Shown: one piece after another, positions 35,600 to 47,546 of the stretch
Layout of the letters: every line of letters starts with the position of its first letter
Numbering within the stretch: position 1 is the first letter of the stretch
Origin: Tubiluchus corallicola
Lineage: Eukaryota > Priapulida > Priapulimorpha > Priapulimorphida > Tubiluchidae
Direction: 5' to 3'
NCBI GenBank assembly: GCA_030141605.1
Contig: JAQGDQ010000083.1
Coordinates: forward strand, 611,097-664,596
DNA: 53,500 nucleotides
Notes under the pieces: model-generated
What the model was told of the DNA's origin: nothing
Databases searched by the model: none
Seen by the model: only the letters and a program-made list of their open reading frames with translations
Made by a program: the position numbers and the translations under genes

Positions 35600-36439
35600 T
35601 TTATTCGCCATAAAATCTATATTATGTAAACAATGGGATCTTATTCTTAATTTAGTAAAAGCTCTTTTTAGTTTAAAAGCTGTTTCATTAGTTAACAAGT
35701 AATTTTGCACTTCAAATAAATTTTTAAATTTGCTTCCATCGCCAATGTTATTATAATTTTTATTGATTTCACTGGTGCAGTATTCCTTATTCATTTTCAT
35801 TCCTCGTTCATTCCTTATTTCACTTTAATAGACGCTAACAGCCGTTTTTGTTTGTCGCTCCCTGATTTTGCCAGACATGCGCAAAACCAATATGAGTTAG
35901 AATAGATTTTATAAATGAAACCCAGCTGTTTAAATCTAGATCAGCTTGATTTATTGACCCTTTCTATAAAAATACGCAAAATAAGATTCTGGTAATTTAA
36001 TTATGTAAAGTCAGCGATTAATTGCTCTACAGACGCGATCTATACCTAATGGAAAATGCCCCATCTACACTTCGCACAGCGTGTTTTACAGATTTGATAT
36101 TTACATGAAGAATATAAGTTTTAGGTTTAATGCCTCCGAGTCAACGTTATCGTAAGCTGTATGAAGATTTTCCAAACAAACAGCAAGTTTGAAATTTGTC
36201 GAGAAAAGTCCCAAATTCTTCACACTTCACTGCCATGTAACGTTACAGATTTAACGAGAGAATCAAACAAACTGAGAGTTACATTTCAGGGCATGTTATA
36301 ATTAATCAGTTCCAATCTTAAAATATTTAGGAATTTTATTCGTTTGTTTCTAAGGATTGGATAGATTGCCTACATGAACTGCAATTATAAAAGTCGATAT
36401 CAAGATATTTGTATTGATTTACAATTTCAGCATGTTATT
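35600..36439. other. Intergenic, no gene seen
   Basis: No exon or shared repeat recognised. Some of it may be the unrecognisable 3' remainder of the minus-strand retrotransposon that follows at higher coordinates. Confidence 0.45.
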
Positions 36440-37210
36440 TTCGTACGTTTAATATTGATTTAGAGACGCTTTACCCAGTTTATTAAAAACAATAATAATT
36501 TGAGTTTTCTTAAAAATCACCGTTAATTACCACTATGATCAATATTTAGATAAAATGTTAAGAACATTTGCAAGCCACAAATTCTGATGTAGACAATATA
36601 ACAATGTGATCGCCATACATCAAACAATTCCTAGATTGGTTATTTGTAATAATCGGATCGGAAGAGGCGTAAAATAAAGTTGGCAAATCATCAATGAAAT
36701 AATATTGAGAACAATGTTGCGCAGCCCTGCTTGACGCCTACAATGCTTTTGAAAGGATTAGGTGATCCATAGATAGTTCTTATAGAGTAATCACATTTAC
36801 TATTCATGTATATAATACCTGTAATTCCATCCATTGCATTTTACAATACAGAACTTGATGGTAGACAAGAGTCCAAAGCTTTTTTTATAATCAACCAAAC
36901 AAGCGAACAATTGTCGCTTATTTATAATAAGTCACTTATCGATACTAGTGTTCAATGCTGGGATGTGGTCAATTGTACTACATGTGCCTCTTTCTAAAGC
37001 AAATTTTCGTTTGTTTAATTCTATCTTCTAGGTATTTATTCAAACGTTCGATTAAGACATTCTCGAACAATTTACCGAAGAAACTCGACATAGTTATTCG
37101 CCGATAATTAGCGCGTTCGCCTTTAGAACATGTTTTATGCAAGGACACAGTAAAATTTTCTGACCACCCTGTAGAATATACATTACACGAGTAAATTAAG
37201 TTGATCAACT
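36440..37210 (-). mobile_element. Non-LTR retrotransposon fragment, multiply frameshifted
   Basis: Minus-strand reading in several frames gives, in the right order: GERANYRRITMSSFFGKLFE and NVLIERLNKYLED (finger region), FACLVDYKKSFG (motif A), IVGVKQGCATLFSILF (motif B), LMYGDHIVILST (motif C, where the YADD box has become YGDH), and KTQIIIVFNKLGK. Several frameshifts and stops separate the blocks, so the element is dead. It belongs to a different lineage from the fragment at 16440-17195, judging by GVKQGC against GIPQST. Confidence 0.8.
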
Positions 37211-37265
37211 ACTTAAGTTGAAGTAGTCGAAATTTATCAGATTCACATCACATCAACATAGTCGT

Positions 37266-38193
37266 CAGGGCTGATTATCCTATAGGCTAGTATAGGCTGC
37301 AGCCTAGGGGGCCCTCAAGCTTGAAGGCCAGGGCTGATTATCCTATAGGCTAGTATAGGCTGCAGCCTAGAGTATCTCAAGCTTAGGGGGCCTCAAGTTT
37401 TGGTAACATTTGGTAAGTTTTAACTACGGTTGTGTTGAAATATGTGCTAATTTGGTTTGCAATAAGTAGTAAAATAGTGGTATTTCGTTAAGAACACTTT
37501 TGTTACCAAACAAAAGATAGATGTTCTAGTTTATTTAAGGAATTTGCAATAACTTTATTTCAACTAATGCAAACATGTAAAACATTCGTATTCGCATTTT
37601 TAGTGCCAAAAATACATACAATACAAAAAAAACAAGACATACATACAATTTCAATTTTAAAATATAGCGACACTGCAGACAAACCAATCAATTACTGATG
37701 AAACAAATATTATTAAATCTTCCTGTTAATTATTTAATTATTTAAATGTAAAGTTTAATGAGTAATATTTAAAATAAATTGTCACTCATCTGGCTTCATT
37801 TTTAATGATATGATGTATGTGGTCCATAATGTCTTAAAAACGCTTTGTTAAAACATAATCAATAAATGCTTTAATTACTTCTAAATCAATACTTCCCATC
37901 TAGAATAAAAAATTATCAGCTTTGTTCATAAGCAAAAAATCTGATATAACTAGATTGATGTGATTATATAACTATCCTCTGGGATTATTGTAATATGCAA
38001 TAATATTGTAATATTGTAAAATGCACCACGAGTAAAAACATTCAAGACGGGTGCGGCGAGTTAGACGGTGGCTCCATCTGAGGGGGTGCGGCGAGTTAGA
38101 CGGTGGCTCCATCTGAGAGGCCCTGCAGTGATGTACGCTCTGAAAATCATCGGGTTCTCCTTAAAATTACAAAATCCATGATTTCTAGTCTTG
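37266..38193 (+). mobile_element. hAT-like element, long copy, with duplicated ends
   Basis: CAGGGCTGATTATCCTATAG occurs at 37266 and again at 37329, a 63-base tandem duplication of the left terminus. The right end is near 38193 (TTTCTAGTCTTG), comparable to the end of the 34479-34860 copy. A 35-base tandem duplication (GGTGCGGCGAGTTAGACGGT and on) lies near 38051 and 38086. Between the parts shared with the short copy lies family D sequence (37620-37910), which may be transposase-derived. Confidence 0.65.
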
Positions 38194-38589
38194 TCTCTTC
38201 AAGCTGATATTGTGCAGCCAGAATGAATGACTCCTATCTGGCTATCAGACAGCATAATTTATACTAAAAGGAATATTTTTCGAGAGCTGTACCACACTCT
38301 GACAATCACTTTTGTACTGCAGACTGTCAAAGACCTGACAGCAGTCCTAGAACAGTCCAAGAGATAAACCTGGAAAACATTGAGTTCAACTAATACATTA
38401 TGCACTAGGCCTTTTATAACTTTATAAAGACATGCAAAAGCTTCCAGACGGGTATTTTAAGGATACGAGGTAGGTAAGATTGATCAGTGGCCGAGGTAAT
38501 ATAGAGAGAACACCTATAGATGGAATTAGACTAGGTATTAATTTTAGGCAAGGCTTTAACACACCTGAAGGCAAAACACTGCACTTTCT
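38194..38589. other. Intergenic, no gene seen
   Basis: Short overlapping open frames on both strands at 38422-38734 reach into repeat family A and show no domain. Confidence 0.45.
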
Positions 38590-39185
38590 TAAAACAAAAT
38601 TGGACGATTTTTTCATTTTGAAGTACGGTAACATGTATAATAGTGCCAAAGCATTTCCGATAATTAAATAACAGGTTAAAATTTAATTGACGACGGGCGA
38701 GTCCAGCTAGTGATGACCTCACAAACGAACTCAATTTTTCAACAGCACAAGCTTTTTACAAACGTGTTACACGTGCTTGCGAAAGTGAAAATCGAAATAC
38801 AGTGCTATTGTTGAACATTTAGTGTGTTATACAAAAATTTGGCAAATTTTAAGATAAAAATTGAAATTTTTAAATACCGGTGTGCTCACGCATGCGCTGT
38901 TGAACGTGTGCAGTTCGTCAAAAACTGACACATCTGAACTGAGAGGTACAGCACTTGTTTTTCATGCAACGCGTTTCCGAAATGCAGGTGCTAGTGCTCG
39001 TCTAACTAACGAATTGTGAAAAACAGCTAAGAACTAGGTGCAGGAACTCGAAATTACTTTTGTGTAGTAATAATTCTTTCACGTAAGTCGTAAGTCATTA
39101 TTTAAAAAATGGGTATGTTGCCTTTCAATATTTTTAAAATACATTTAAAAAGACTTACAGTTTAGGATTGGGAGTGGTTTTCCTT
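38590..39185 (+). repeat. Dispersed repeat family A, copy 3
   Basis: Aligns with copy 2 from GCATTTCCGATAATTAAATA through GTGTGCTCACGCATGCGCTG and TTTCACGTAAGTCG to TTAGGATTGG. In this copy the frame found in copies 1 and 2 is broken by several stops; only its end (MQRVSEMQVLVLV) is recognisable. Confidence 0.75.
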
Positions 39186-39552
39186 TAACGGATGCTTTTT
39201 GAAGTGACGATGCGCCTACATTGCACTGCATATAAAGCAGTTACTGCAGTTACTGATTCTTCCTCGTGTCATTTATTACATTGACAGAAATCTGCGCTCT
39301 CTACTCTTTTAAAATTATTAACTCGCTTTGTCTCGCGTTTCTAAGAGCACGTCCAGGTTAGCCCTAATGGTTTACCCTGTTATCAATTTTGTGACAAGAA
39401 AAGTTGATTAAAGTGTCAAGATGAACAATAAATTGACACGTCTGATCTTAAGTGGCAAAGGATTGTAACAAAGAGAGAAGCTTTCTCTCTTGTCTCTCAG
39501 TTAGCATAATAATTTCATTTTATTGTTTATTATTTATTTTATTTTAGATCTC

Positions 39553-39557
<5 letters not shown>

Positions 39558-39649
<92 letters not shown>

Positions 39650-39655
39650 CACACG
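39558..39655 (+). repeat. (CT)n then (AC)n microsatellite
   Basis: About 38 CT units followed by about 10 AC units. Ser-Leu open frames are artefacts. The flanks 39186-39557 and 39656-40004 hold no recognised gene. Confidence 0.97.
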
Positions 39656-40004
39656 CAAATATATCGCAATATGCAATCAACCTTATTAACACAAACAAAT
39701 ATTAGGTAAAAACGACACACAAATATTTACATTGACATATTTGAAAGACAAATCTACATGTTATTCACTCAACAGGGTTATTAACATCTCATCGATAGCA
39801 TCTTTTCTAAAACCAGTTTTTACTGTTCATTAGAATTGATAAGACCAGTGAAGTTCATGTGCTAATTTAGCTAAATCATTATGACACCCTAGTCTATCAA
39901 ATTCTACAGTAGACACATGAATAGTTGATTTTTCCCAAGCATTGACACCCTTGAGTGCTTATTTAGTTTTGACAAGGCTTTAAAAATACAAATATATGCG
40001 TTAT

Positions 40005-41220
40005 TCACAGTGTTAAAAAGTTTATACATAGAGTCATGCTGGAATGACTGTTTCTAGGTAAAATACAAGATAACACTTTACGAGCTTCGACAGCTGTAAT
40101 GTTGATTGCATCATCATTCAAATCAAATAGTATGCTTCCATAAAATAAGTAACAAAACGATTGATGTAATTTCAACAGTACACGCTTATAAGAAAACTTC
40201 AGTCGAGAAATGCGCCCGTATACTCGAGGCACATGATTGATTCTTATTGCTTACCCATGTTGCTTGGATCTGCCCAAGCAAACTGTTTCATTAGTGATAA
40301 TACAATTTTTCTACATGAATAAGTCTGTAAATAGCATTACTTAGCGTTCTGCCTTTTTGTCCATTTAATGAACTATCAAGTCTCCTTCTGATAAGCTTCT
40401 TCTGAAGTCTATAAAATATGTACTGTACTGTAATGCTATAATGCGGAATGCCCATCATGCGATGCACGAAATTCAGCAACGTAAACAAAACGTACCTAGA
40501 TTAGTGAAAAGTCTATATTTTGCACTTATAGATAGATAAATCCTGAATTAAAGAAAGTCAGGATGATTCGAAATAAAATAGTTTTATTTATTAATAATAA
40601 AAAAGCATTAACAAACTTCACGCATTTGTTTAACACCAGTTATTTAAGGGCAGTCAAACTTGGGTTGAGTAAAGTGGCATCGTCTGTATAGCCCAGGAGT
40701 CTGATGTAACTGTTTAGAAAATCACAACTTAGCTTAAAATTTTTAAGAATAATTAAAAAAATCTTCTAAGTAAATAGTAAAAAGTACATAAGTAAGCACA
40801 CTTCCTTGTTTAATTCCGGCTATTGCTGTAAAAGCAAATGATTTACTTTGATTCCAATAAACTCTAATTTCTTGATTTGCGTACATTTCCAACATGAGGG
40901 AAGCAGTCAGTTTAGATAAAAAACATCTATTTTCTAATTTTGTAAAAAATAACGGAATATTCACTCTGTCAAATACCTTGGAAAAATCTAGCAGGCAATA
41001 ATAAACAGGTGAGCTCGTTTCAATAAACGAGTTTACAGTGTCTCTTACAAGTAAAGTGCACAAATCTGTAAAAAACCTTGTTTTGAAATTTAGCCAAAAT
41101 AAGCCAGTCAACAAGCTTGGTAATATATGAAGTCGGCGATATGGCTCTATAATTCAAGTTTCTTCGTATAAGCCTATGACGGTTTTTAACAATATAGTTT
41201 ATAGTATTAGTACATAACAT
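40005..41220 (-). mobile_element. Non-LTR retrotransposon fragment
   Basis: Minus-strand reading shows NYRAISPTSYITKLVDWLIL, YYCLLDFSKVFDRVN (motif A), AIAGIKQGSVLTYVLFTIYL (motif B) and, after a frame change near 40720, SYIRLLGYTDDATLLNP (motif C, YTDD). Lower down, 40005-40232 (LHQSFCYLFYGSILFDLNDD and on, ending NSHSSMTLCINFLT) looks like the distal part of such a polyprotein. Frames are interrupted several times. The frame at 41239-41457 may be part of the same element but is not recognisable. Confidence 0.78.
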
Positions 41221-41457
41221 GCCAGCGAACGATTAAATTCAACTTGATATCAGATAGAATAATATATCAGTTCGGTGGAGCACACCAGTTTTTTGACATA
41301 AATGAAACTCGACAATGGAATTTGCCCACATTGTTTCAAAAGTTCTCATTCTTTCACTCTTAGTACATAAGAAACGTAAAGCAGTATAATTATATGGCCT
41401 CCACATTAAACTGATAGGTATCAGGTATAATGTATATAACATACTTGAATATTCCAT

Positions 41458-42353
41458 TTTGTATCCGTAGTCTCTAATAAAAAAGAACTGTATGCCATCG
41501 TTGTTCCAACGTGATGAAACTTACCTGTCAATTGTTATTGATGTTATATACAGTGTCGAGATAACCTGTCATGACAAATACATGGGTATAGTGAATTAAA
41601 ATTTTTGCTGAAGTATGTCTTCACAGTTTAATGTGAATATATAGATATATAAATATAATACATATATAAACGCTGTTGACAACTCGTTTTTTCCGTACTT
41701 GTTCAATATGATGTATGTGTTTAGTAATTATAATTTGTTTGTTCGTATTTGAATAATTGTTTTACTGTGTAATTGTAGAATTGTTATATGCTTGTAATCT
41801 TGTTATTGTCACTTATCAATAGCACCTGCATTGTATTATTGTGTTTTCCACGTGTGCATTGTACTGTTTGCTCATATGTACTGTACCATTCGAGTACGTG
41901 ATAAATAATACATAAAAAATAAATAGTTAGCGTAATGAAGCCGCCCCTCTGTCATTTTATGACGCGGCTGACACTCAAGAAACATTATCTTTTCGCTCAT
42001 TTTGTATAAATGGGTTTCCACGTAAATACAGTTTTCGGAATGGCACTTTTATTGCGATTTTATTATCTGCGAAGGCAATATTCATTTCAGAAATAAAACG
42101 ATGCTTCGTAAAGGTAAACGCCAAAGCGATAGTCTGAATCAGCAATCTAATGCAAAGCGTAAATATGGTAAGAGAGACGAAATAGGCAACAGAAAAGTGA
42201 AAAGAAAATTATCAGTTTCAAACGTAGCATTGTCGTTTATACTGACGGTGTAGTATTAATGAACATCGGCGAAATGACATGATATATCAAACATGAAATA
42301 AAACAAAGATAATAAAAAAATGCAGCGTTAAATGTAACGGTCTGAGAAGCGTT
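41458..42353. other. Intergenic, no gene seen
   Basis: TG/TA-rich stretch at 41690-41930 could be an untranslated retrotransposon tail; nothing else is recognised. Confidence 0.4.
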
Positions 42354-42873
42354 TCATGAAAAAAATCGGATTTTGCCACCACGTTTCCATATCTCAATTG
42401 GACCTGTCTTCAAATATTTTGTGGACCAATCATCATTAATTTCATTAACTTCTACATCTTGTGATGTATTTAAAAACACGAACTGCTCATAGGGAGACAC
42501 GTAATGAAAGTTACGACAGAAATCAGAAAGGATACCAAAACATTCCTCTCTTATATGAGCGTGCAGTGGACATTCAGTAGTTACATGCAATTCATCCTCT
42601 ACTTTGTTCAAACAACAATTTTTACATACTCGTTGTTTTCAGGTACTTTTTCAGCTTATGATATCTACGGATTTCAATTGCTAATTTATGAGCACTAATA
42701 CGAAATCTCGTTAAGTTAATTTTGACATGTTTTGGAATACTAATCAACAAATAATTTTCCATGTTATAAGAATTTTTGAAACGGTTATACGTCCTAAGTT
42801 TATTGCTGTTTTCATTCAGTGCAGCCCGCTTCATTTCCTGCAGCCAGTATTGTGGAAGTTGGTATTTGTACAT
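42354..42873 (-). mobile_element. Non-LTR retrotransposon C-terminal fragment
   Basis: Two minus-strand frames joined by a shift near 42615 read LPQYWLQEMKRAALNENSNK, LTRFRISAHKLAIEIRRYHK, then CKNC-like residues, VEDELHVTTECPLH and EECFGILSDFC. The pattern RFRxSxHxLxIExxRYxK followed by CxxC..xEDExHxxxxCPLY is typical of the C-terminal region of CR1/L2-type LINE polyproteins in invertebrates. There is no reverse transcriptase upstream on this strand (42874 onward), so it is 5' truncated. Confidence 0.75.
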
Positions 42874-43204
42874 TGTAGTTAGGTGCTGCCATCTATGTGC
42901 TAATCTTCTTACATTCTTCTAGCTGACTTACCTTCAGTATACTTGTATGGTCCAGTGACTACATACACACTAGTCCTCTCCCTATCTTAAATTAATGGTT
43001 GTTGTGAAACCTGTACAAGTCTGCATAGTTCTGCAAAGGTCAAGTTTAACACCTGTATTCTGGCTGTGAAACAGGTTCTACTGACTGTTTTTAAATTCTA
43101 GTTTTGCACAATATTCAGTGCAGCAGTTTTCTATTCATGTTTCTATAGTTCAATAAACACTTTTCTGTTGTGTGCAATGCAAATATTTGTTGTAGATTTT
43201 TGGT
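42874..43204. other. Intergenic, no gene seen
   Basis: No feature recognised; it lies between the retrotransposon tail and the NACHT-like relic. Confidence 0.45.
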
Positions 43205-43354
43205 TCCTATCCATACGTCTCTGTGTCTAAACTCAAGGATATCAAAGTGACTGAACAACAACTTCAAAAATGACTTTTACAAGTACTGTCTAAACCGAGA
43301 TTCAAGTTTATCATTGATGGCTTTGATAAATTTGATGAATGCACTGTGCTATAA
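43205..43354 (+). pseudogene. Possible NACHT-type ATPase relic (Walker B region)
   Basis: Plus-strand frame reads SYPYVSVSKLKDIKVTEQQL, then QK, an in-frame stop, LLQVLSKPRFKFIIDGFDKF and DEC, ending at a TAA. The order 'short hydrophobic strand, LKDI, then FKFIIDGFDxxDE' is what is seen around the Walker B motif of NACHT ATPases (as in NLR receptors). No P-loop (GxxGxGKS) is found upstream and the frame is interrupted, so at best this is a pseudogene fragment. Chance or another ATPase family is possible. Confidence 0.3.
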
Positions 43355-44273
43355 AAACAGAGAACCAGGATAAAAATGACATTAGAGCTTGTGTCTTTTG
43401 GTCAAAATCCAGGATGTTGTAAGTTGTTAAACATTCTTTCAATTACACATAAGATTTTGAGCCTGACTGAAAATTTACTGCAAGGCTGAAGTGGCAAACG
43501 AAGAATATTAGAGAGTCCAGAATGCAAACCTTGAGAGTGAATGCTTACGAAGAGGCACGTCGAAATTGTCAGTTAACCTAGCTTCAAGGCTCTTCAATAT
43601 TAATTGTCACAAAAAACAGAATATGGAAAAATGAACTACAACATATTTAATGTTTGCATTATCTGACAGTTGTTGTGCTGTGACTTCTGATACATCACAT
43701 AGAGTTTTTAATTCATCAGACACCTTATGACAATTTGCTGAACTTTCTCTAGCAAATTATACACGTTCAAATAACTAACGAGTGTACGATTTATGCAATT
43801 ATACTGTTATTTTGTCGTTCTTAAAAACACTTTAACTGAAAATCTTTGTGCGTTTTACAATTAAAAATGATTTGAAAATTTGACATTATCATAATCATCG
43901 TTATCATCATTGTTATTATAATGATCCCAGTGCACTTTTGTAAATCAAGCAACAATCAAGCAGCAGTTTTTATTATTTAGGTATTATCGCACTTATATCA
44001 CTTTATATTTTTTATTTTATATTATTTTGTACATTGCCATTGGATATTTTCTGTATTTTGCTTTTGAATGACAGCTTTACTAAAAGCATCTGTTTTTTCT
44101 AGCAAAGAATCTCGAAAACTTATGGTACTGCTCTTTTCTAAACTATTATTTACAAAATTCAGTTTATTACTATTCAAACGATTATGCCCGTACTATCTTT
44201 ATCAATAATTTTGACCTTCAATATCGCTTTTGTATTTGTAAAAAGTAATTATTACATAACTAACAAGTTATGA
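43355..44273. other. Intergenic, no gene seen
   Basis: No secure coding blocks downstream of the NACHT-like fragment. AT-rich. Confidence 0.45.
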
Positions 44274-44520
44274 ATCGAATCGAATCGAATCGAATCGAAG
44301 CGAAGCGAAGCGAAGCGAAGCTAATCTAATCTAATCTAATCTAATCTAATCTAATCTAATCAAGCTAAGCTAAGTAAAGCTAAGCTAATCCAATCCAATC
44401 TAATCTAACCTAATCTAATCTAGTCTAACCTCATCTAGTCTAATCTAATCTAATCCAATCCAATCCAATATAACCTAATGCAATTGAATCTCAGCTAATC
44501 TAACCTAATCTAGTCTGTTT
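44274..44520 (+). repeat. Pentanucleotide repeat: GAATC to GAAGC to TAATC to CTAAG/CCAAT
   Basis: Successive homogeneous blocks of five-base units, each differing from the previous by one base, then a degenerate right end. Confidence 0.96.
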
Positions 44521-45879
44521 TGATCTCATGTCGTCTTTGAGCTACATAAGTACGTTGAGCTCAGGATACCTTAGTAGATCTGTGCTGTGAATTATATTTA
44601 CTCATAAGTCGGAGACCGTTGAATCTTTTCATTCGTCGGAACGCGTTCAATTTTATGCGTTCGTTTTCGAATTAACTGAACAAGAGAGATGCGATACAAA
44701 TTTTGCAGAGAGGTGAATTAAACAGCAATTTTAAATAAACAAACGTGAGCTTCTATAAAGATGTTTTCGTGTTTATTAACTCAGATTACCGTCAGTGAAA
44801 AGGAGACAGCTTAGAAGAAACGCACGTACGTTGGCTAACAAAGCCAATAATTCAAAATGCGACTTGGTTGCTGCTTGTGGATTTGGTTCACCTCAGGCGC
44901 CGACAATCAAATCAATGTGGTTCAAAGAATCATATGAGGATCCGTCATAATAACTCTGGGCAGTACAAGGCACGACTGCAGCTTGGCAAGACTTCGTGTT
45001 TCTGTTTTTCGTCTCCATTATAAATTTGATATTGTTATCACAGCCGCAATATTTCACTGATTAGATCAAGTCAAGAAACAACTTACACTGAGGGAGTATA
45101 TTGAGCGAAATTGTTTTCTTAAGACTGTAACAATGTGTGATGATTCTTTAATCACATCAAAAGAATACTTTACTGTGCTTTTTGATGTTGCAAACCAAAA
45201 ACCTGGCTAGAATAAGAATCCTAAAATACCTGTTGTAAAAAAAATTGTTGAAATTCTCGAAGCACCGGTAATGCAGACGCACATGTTGTGTAGTATAATG
45301 TTGCCAAAGACACACTTTCCACTTCCATGATCGTAGTGGCCGGGCCCTGTCCACAATAATTCGAGTAATCCAAGATTTAGTTTTAAACTGAGCTTACAGT
45401 TTACACGGATTATAGTTTATGTGACAATTTTAACAATACGTAAATCAGGATCGTGATTCGCATCATTTGGGTTGAATATTCAACACTTAAATTCTGAAGC
45501 ATTTCTAGAAAATCATAACAACAGTCTTTGGCATCTTCGTATATTAGTATTTTATCTCACATTGTAACTCATCCATTCATGAACTATGCATTATACACAT
45601 TAGGCTTAAGTATAAGATTACTATAGTAAAAATATTGATAGAAACGCAAACTCTTCATCTGTATTCTGCAAATCTCGACTAAAAAGAACAGTTACGCACC
45701 AAATTCCCTTAACCAATCAAACATTTTCCTGATGTCACGTAGCAAGCGGTTTCGCGTACTCGACAAGACCATCAGATCCAATGTTATGTAGGTACATATC
45801 GCGAGGACGTTATAATGTTTTAAATTCTTGTGGTAAATACGTTCTTACATTCATTCGTTGGCCTTTTCTTGTATCCGAG
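44521..45879. other. Intergenic with a possible coding relic at 45700-45900
   Basis: On the minus strand about 45700-45910 reads HFDEVKFSDTRKGQRMNVRT, YLPQEFKTL, stop, RPRDMYLHNIGSDGLVEYAK and PLAT before another stop. It is protein-like but I do not recognise it. It lies just beyond the C-terminal end of the retrotransposon at 45880-46930 and may be an unrelated pseudogene. The rest holds nothing secure. A 26-codon plus frame at 44857 (MRLGCCLWIWFTSGADNQIN) is too short to support. Confidence 0.35.
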
Positions 45880-46930
45880 AATTTTACTTCATCAAAATGT
45901 CGTTCTTCTTCTGTGGTGGTAACATTGATGACTCAGGAGACCAATTCTTGCATGAAACATGCGGTAACACAGAGGCATTCGAAAGTTTGTGGGGTCGCAG
46001 CTAACTGATCTTGTTGAATCTTGATCTTGGCCTGTTGCTTCTTGGGCTGCTGATTTGGTTATCGAAGGATTTTGACTTCTCGCTCTTGTTTGTTTAAGAG
46101 CACATTTTAATTGGTATTTGATTTATGAAGCGGATATCCTTATTGTGTTTTGCCCGTTGTGACTTCACTAAAGAAAAGATGATGTGGATGCCTGGTTTCC
46201 TCATTCTGATGACATGTCCTCCTGACCAATGCAGACAGTGTTTCATGATGGTGGTTTCGGTGCTCTGGAGGTTTGCTCAGCAATGCTCTTTCGAAGATAG
46301 TGATGACGATGTTGATAAATTATTGTGAAAGTCATGTTTGACCACTCACTTTGTTGTGATTGAGTTTAGGCACAGAAGTATGAATAAGAATAAAAAATCT
46401 ATAATACATATTTGCACTGCACACAAGAGAAAAGTGTTTATTAAAACTACAGAAACATGAGTAGCACAACTGCTGCACTGAACACTGAGAGAGAGAGAGA
46501 GAGAGAGTGACTAGAAAGCAAAAATAGTCAGTATATATAGGTATGGGACTTGACCTATGCAGATTTGCACAGGCGTCACAACAACCATTACGTTTAAATA
46601 TGGAGAGGACCAGTGTCTATGCATTGATGTTCAGGATGAAGAGAGACATTTGCTAGTGGAAAGGTTCGAGCTGTTTCGTGCTCCACACGATAGTGGAGGA
46701 TACAGGTCTTGCAGTCATAGGGGAAGGATGAAATAGGGACAGCTTCATCGTGAATTTTACATTTGGGCACAGATCTTTGCTCTTTAAAACTGGTTTTGTA
46801 AGTTTCTCATAAGCCATATGAGCTGCTACAATTTGATGCTTCACACCTTTCCAGAAATGTGTATAAGACAGACCTCCAACGTATTGAAAATGTGTGATCC
46901 ACCGACCGATCGGCTTGTCAAAGATGATGA
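45880..46930 (-). mobile_element. Decayed non-LTR retrotransposon, C-terminal half
   Basis: Minus-strand reading in shifting frames follows a LINE polyprotein downstream of the catalytic core. It gives FQYVGGLSYTHFWKGVKHQI and VAAHMAYEKLTK (46930-46780), STKQLEPFH (about 46660), then LHWSGGHVIRM (about 46230, cf. RWxGHVxRM), and finally MPLCYRMFHARIGLLSHQCY (about 45940, cf. the C-terminal CxxCGRxxxSRIGLxSHxRxH finger of this group). The element is 5' truncated and full of frameshifts. Confidence 0.65.
46482..46507 (+). repeat. (GA)n microsatellite
   Basis: Short GA run inside the decayed retrotransposon region. Confidence 0.9.
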
Positions 46931-47135
46931 TGTTGCTTACTTGAACTGCTTGCTTAATTTAGTACTATGCTAAGTTGCTTTATGTATTCTGCTGTGTAAT
47001 GCTTAAGTAATGTAGAAAATATCTAAGCAACAACACGAATTATGTTCACTTTGCATTCGGCAAAGTCACTTTATGTTTTCTATATAGATGCCGGCTATTA
47101 TTCAAAACGTCTAGAAGTCAAAGTACCCATTAAAT

Positions 47136-47284
47136 CTCAATTTTTCACACAAACTTTCATCCTTCGTAGACTTTGTCAACTGAAATCTACTTGTAAAGCC
47201 TAAATCTTGAAATACCTAAGCCATACAAGTAGATTTCAGCTGACGAAGTCCGTGAAAGACGAAAACTTCTGTGAAAAAATTGAG
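47136..47284. repeat. 60-base inverted repeat with 28-base loop
   Basis: Arm 1 at 47136-47195 (CTCAATTTTTCACACAAACT and on to ATCTACTTGTA) is matched in inverted orientation by 47224-47284 (TACAAGTAGATTTCAGCTGA and on to AAAAATTGAG), with about 80 percent identity. The inner 15 base pairs next to the loop are perfect. No coding content. It could be a MITE or a hairpin RNA precursor. Confidence 0.85.
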
Positions 47285-47546
47285 ACAATGAACACACTGG
47301 CTTCTTTACGATTATGACCATGGCAAGTCTCAGAAGAACACTATCTTATTTTCAAGCTACAAAACATCTAGGTAATGTGTGAAAGTGTCTCAGCAAAAAG
47401 GATTTAATTGACACGCAGCTATTCGCATACAGTATTAGATTAGGCCAAGATTAAAATTGCTAAAATAAAAACGGTAACAATGTAAAACTGAAACCCATCG
47501 CACTGAATTTATTAATTATTGTGATAAAATAGTATATTCACTAAAA

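Noticed and set aside
43205-43354. Functional NACHT gene
   Set aside because: In-frame stop, no P-loop upstream, no exon structure; at most a pseudogene fragment.
44857-44937. 26-codon frame resembling a signal peptide (MRLGCCLWIWFTSGADNQIN)
   Set aside because: Too short, with no matching donor or downstream exon; could not be distinguished from chance.
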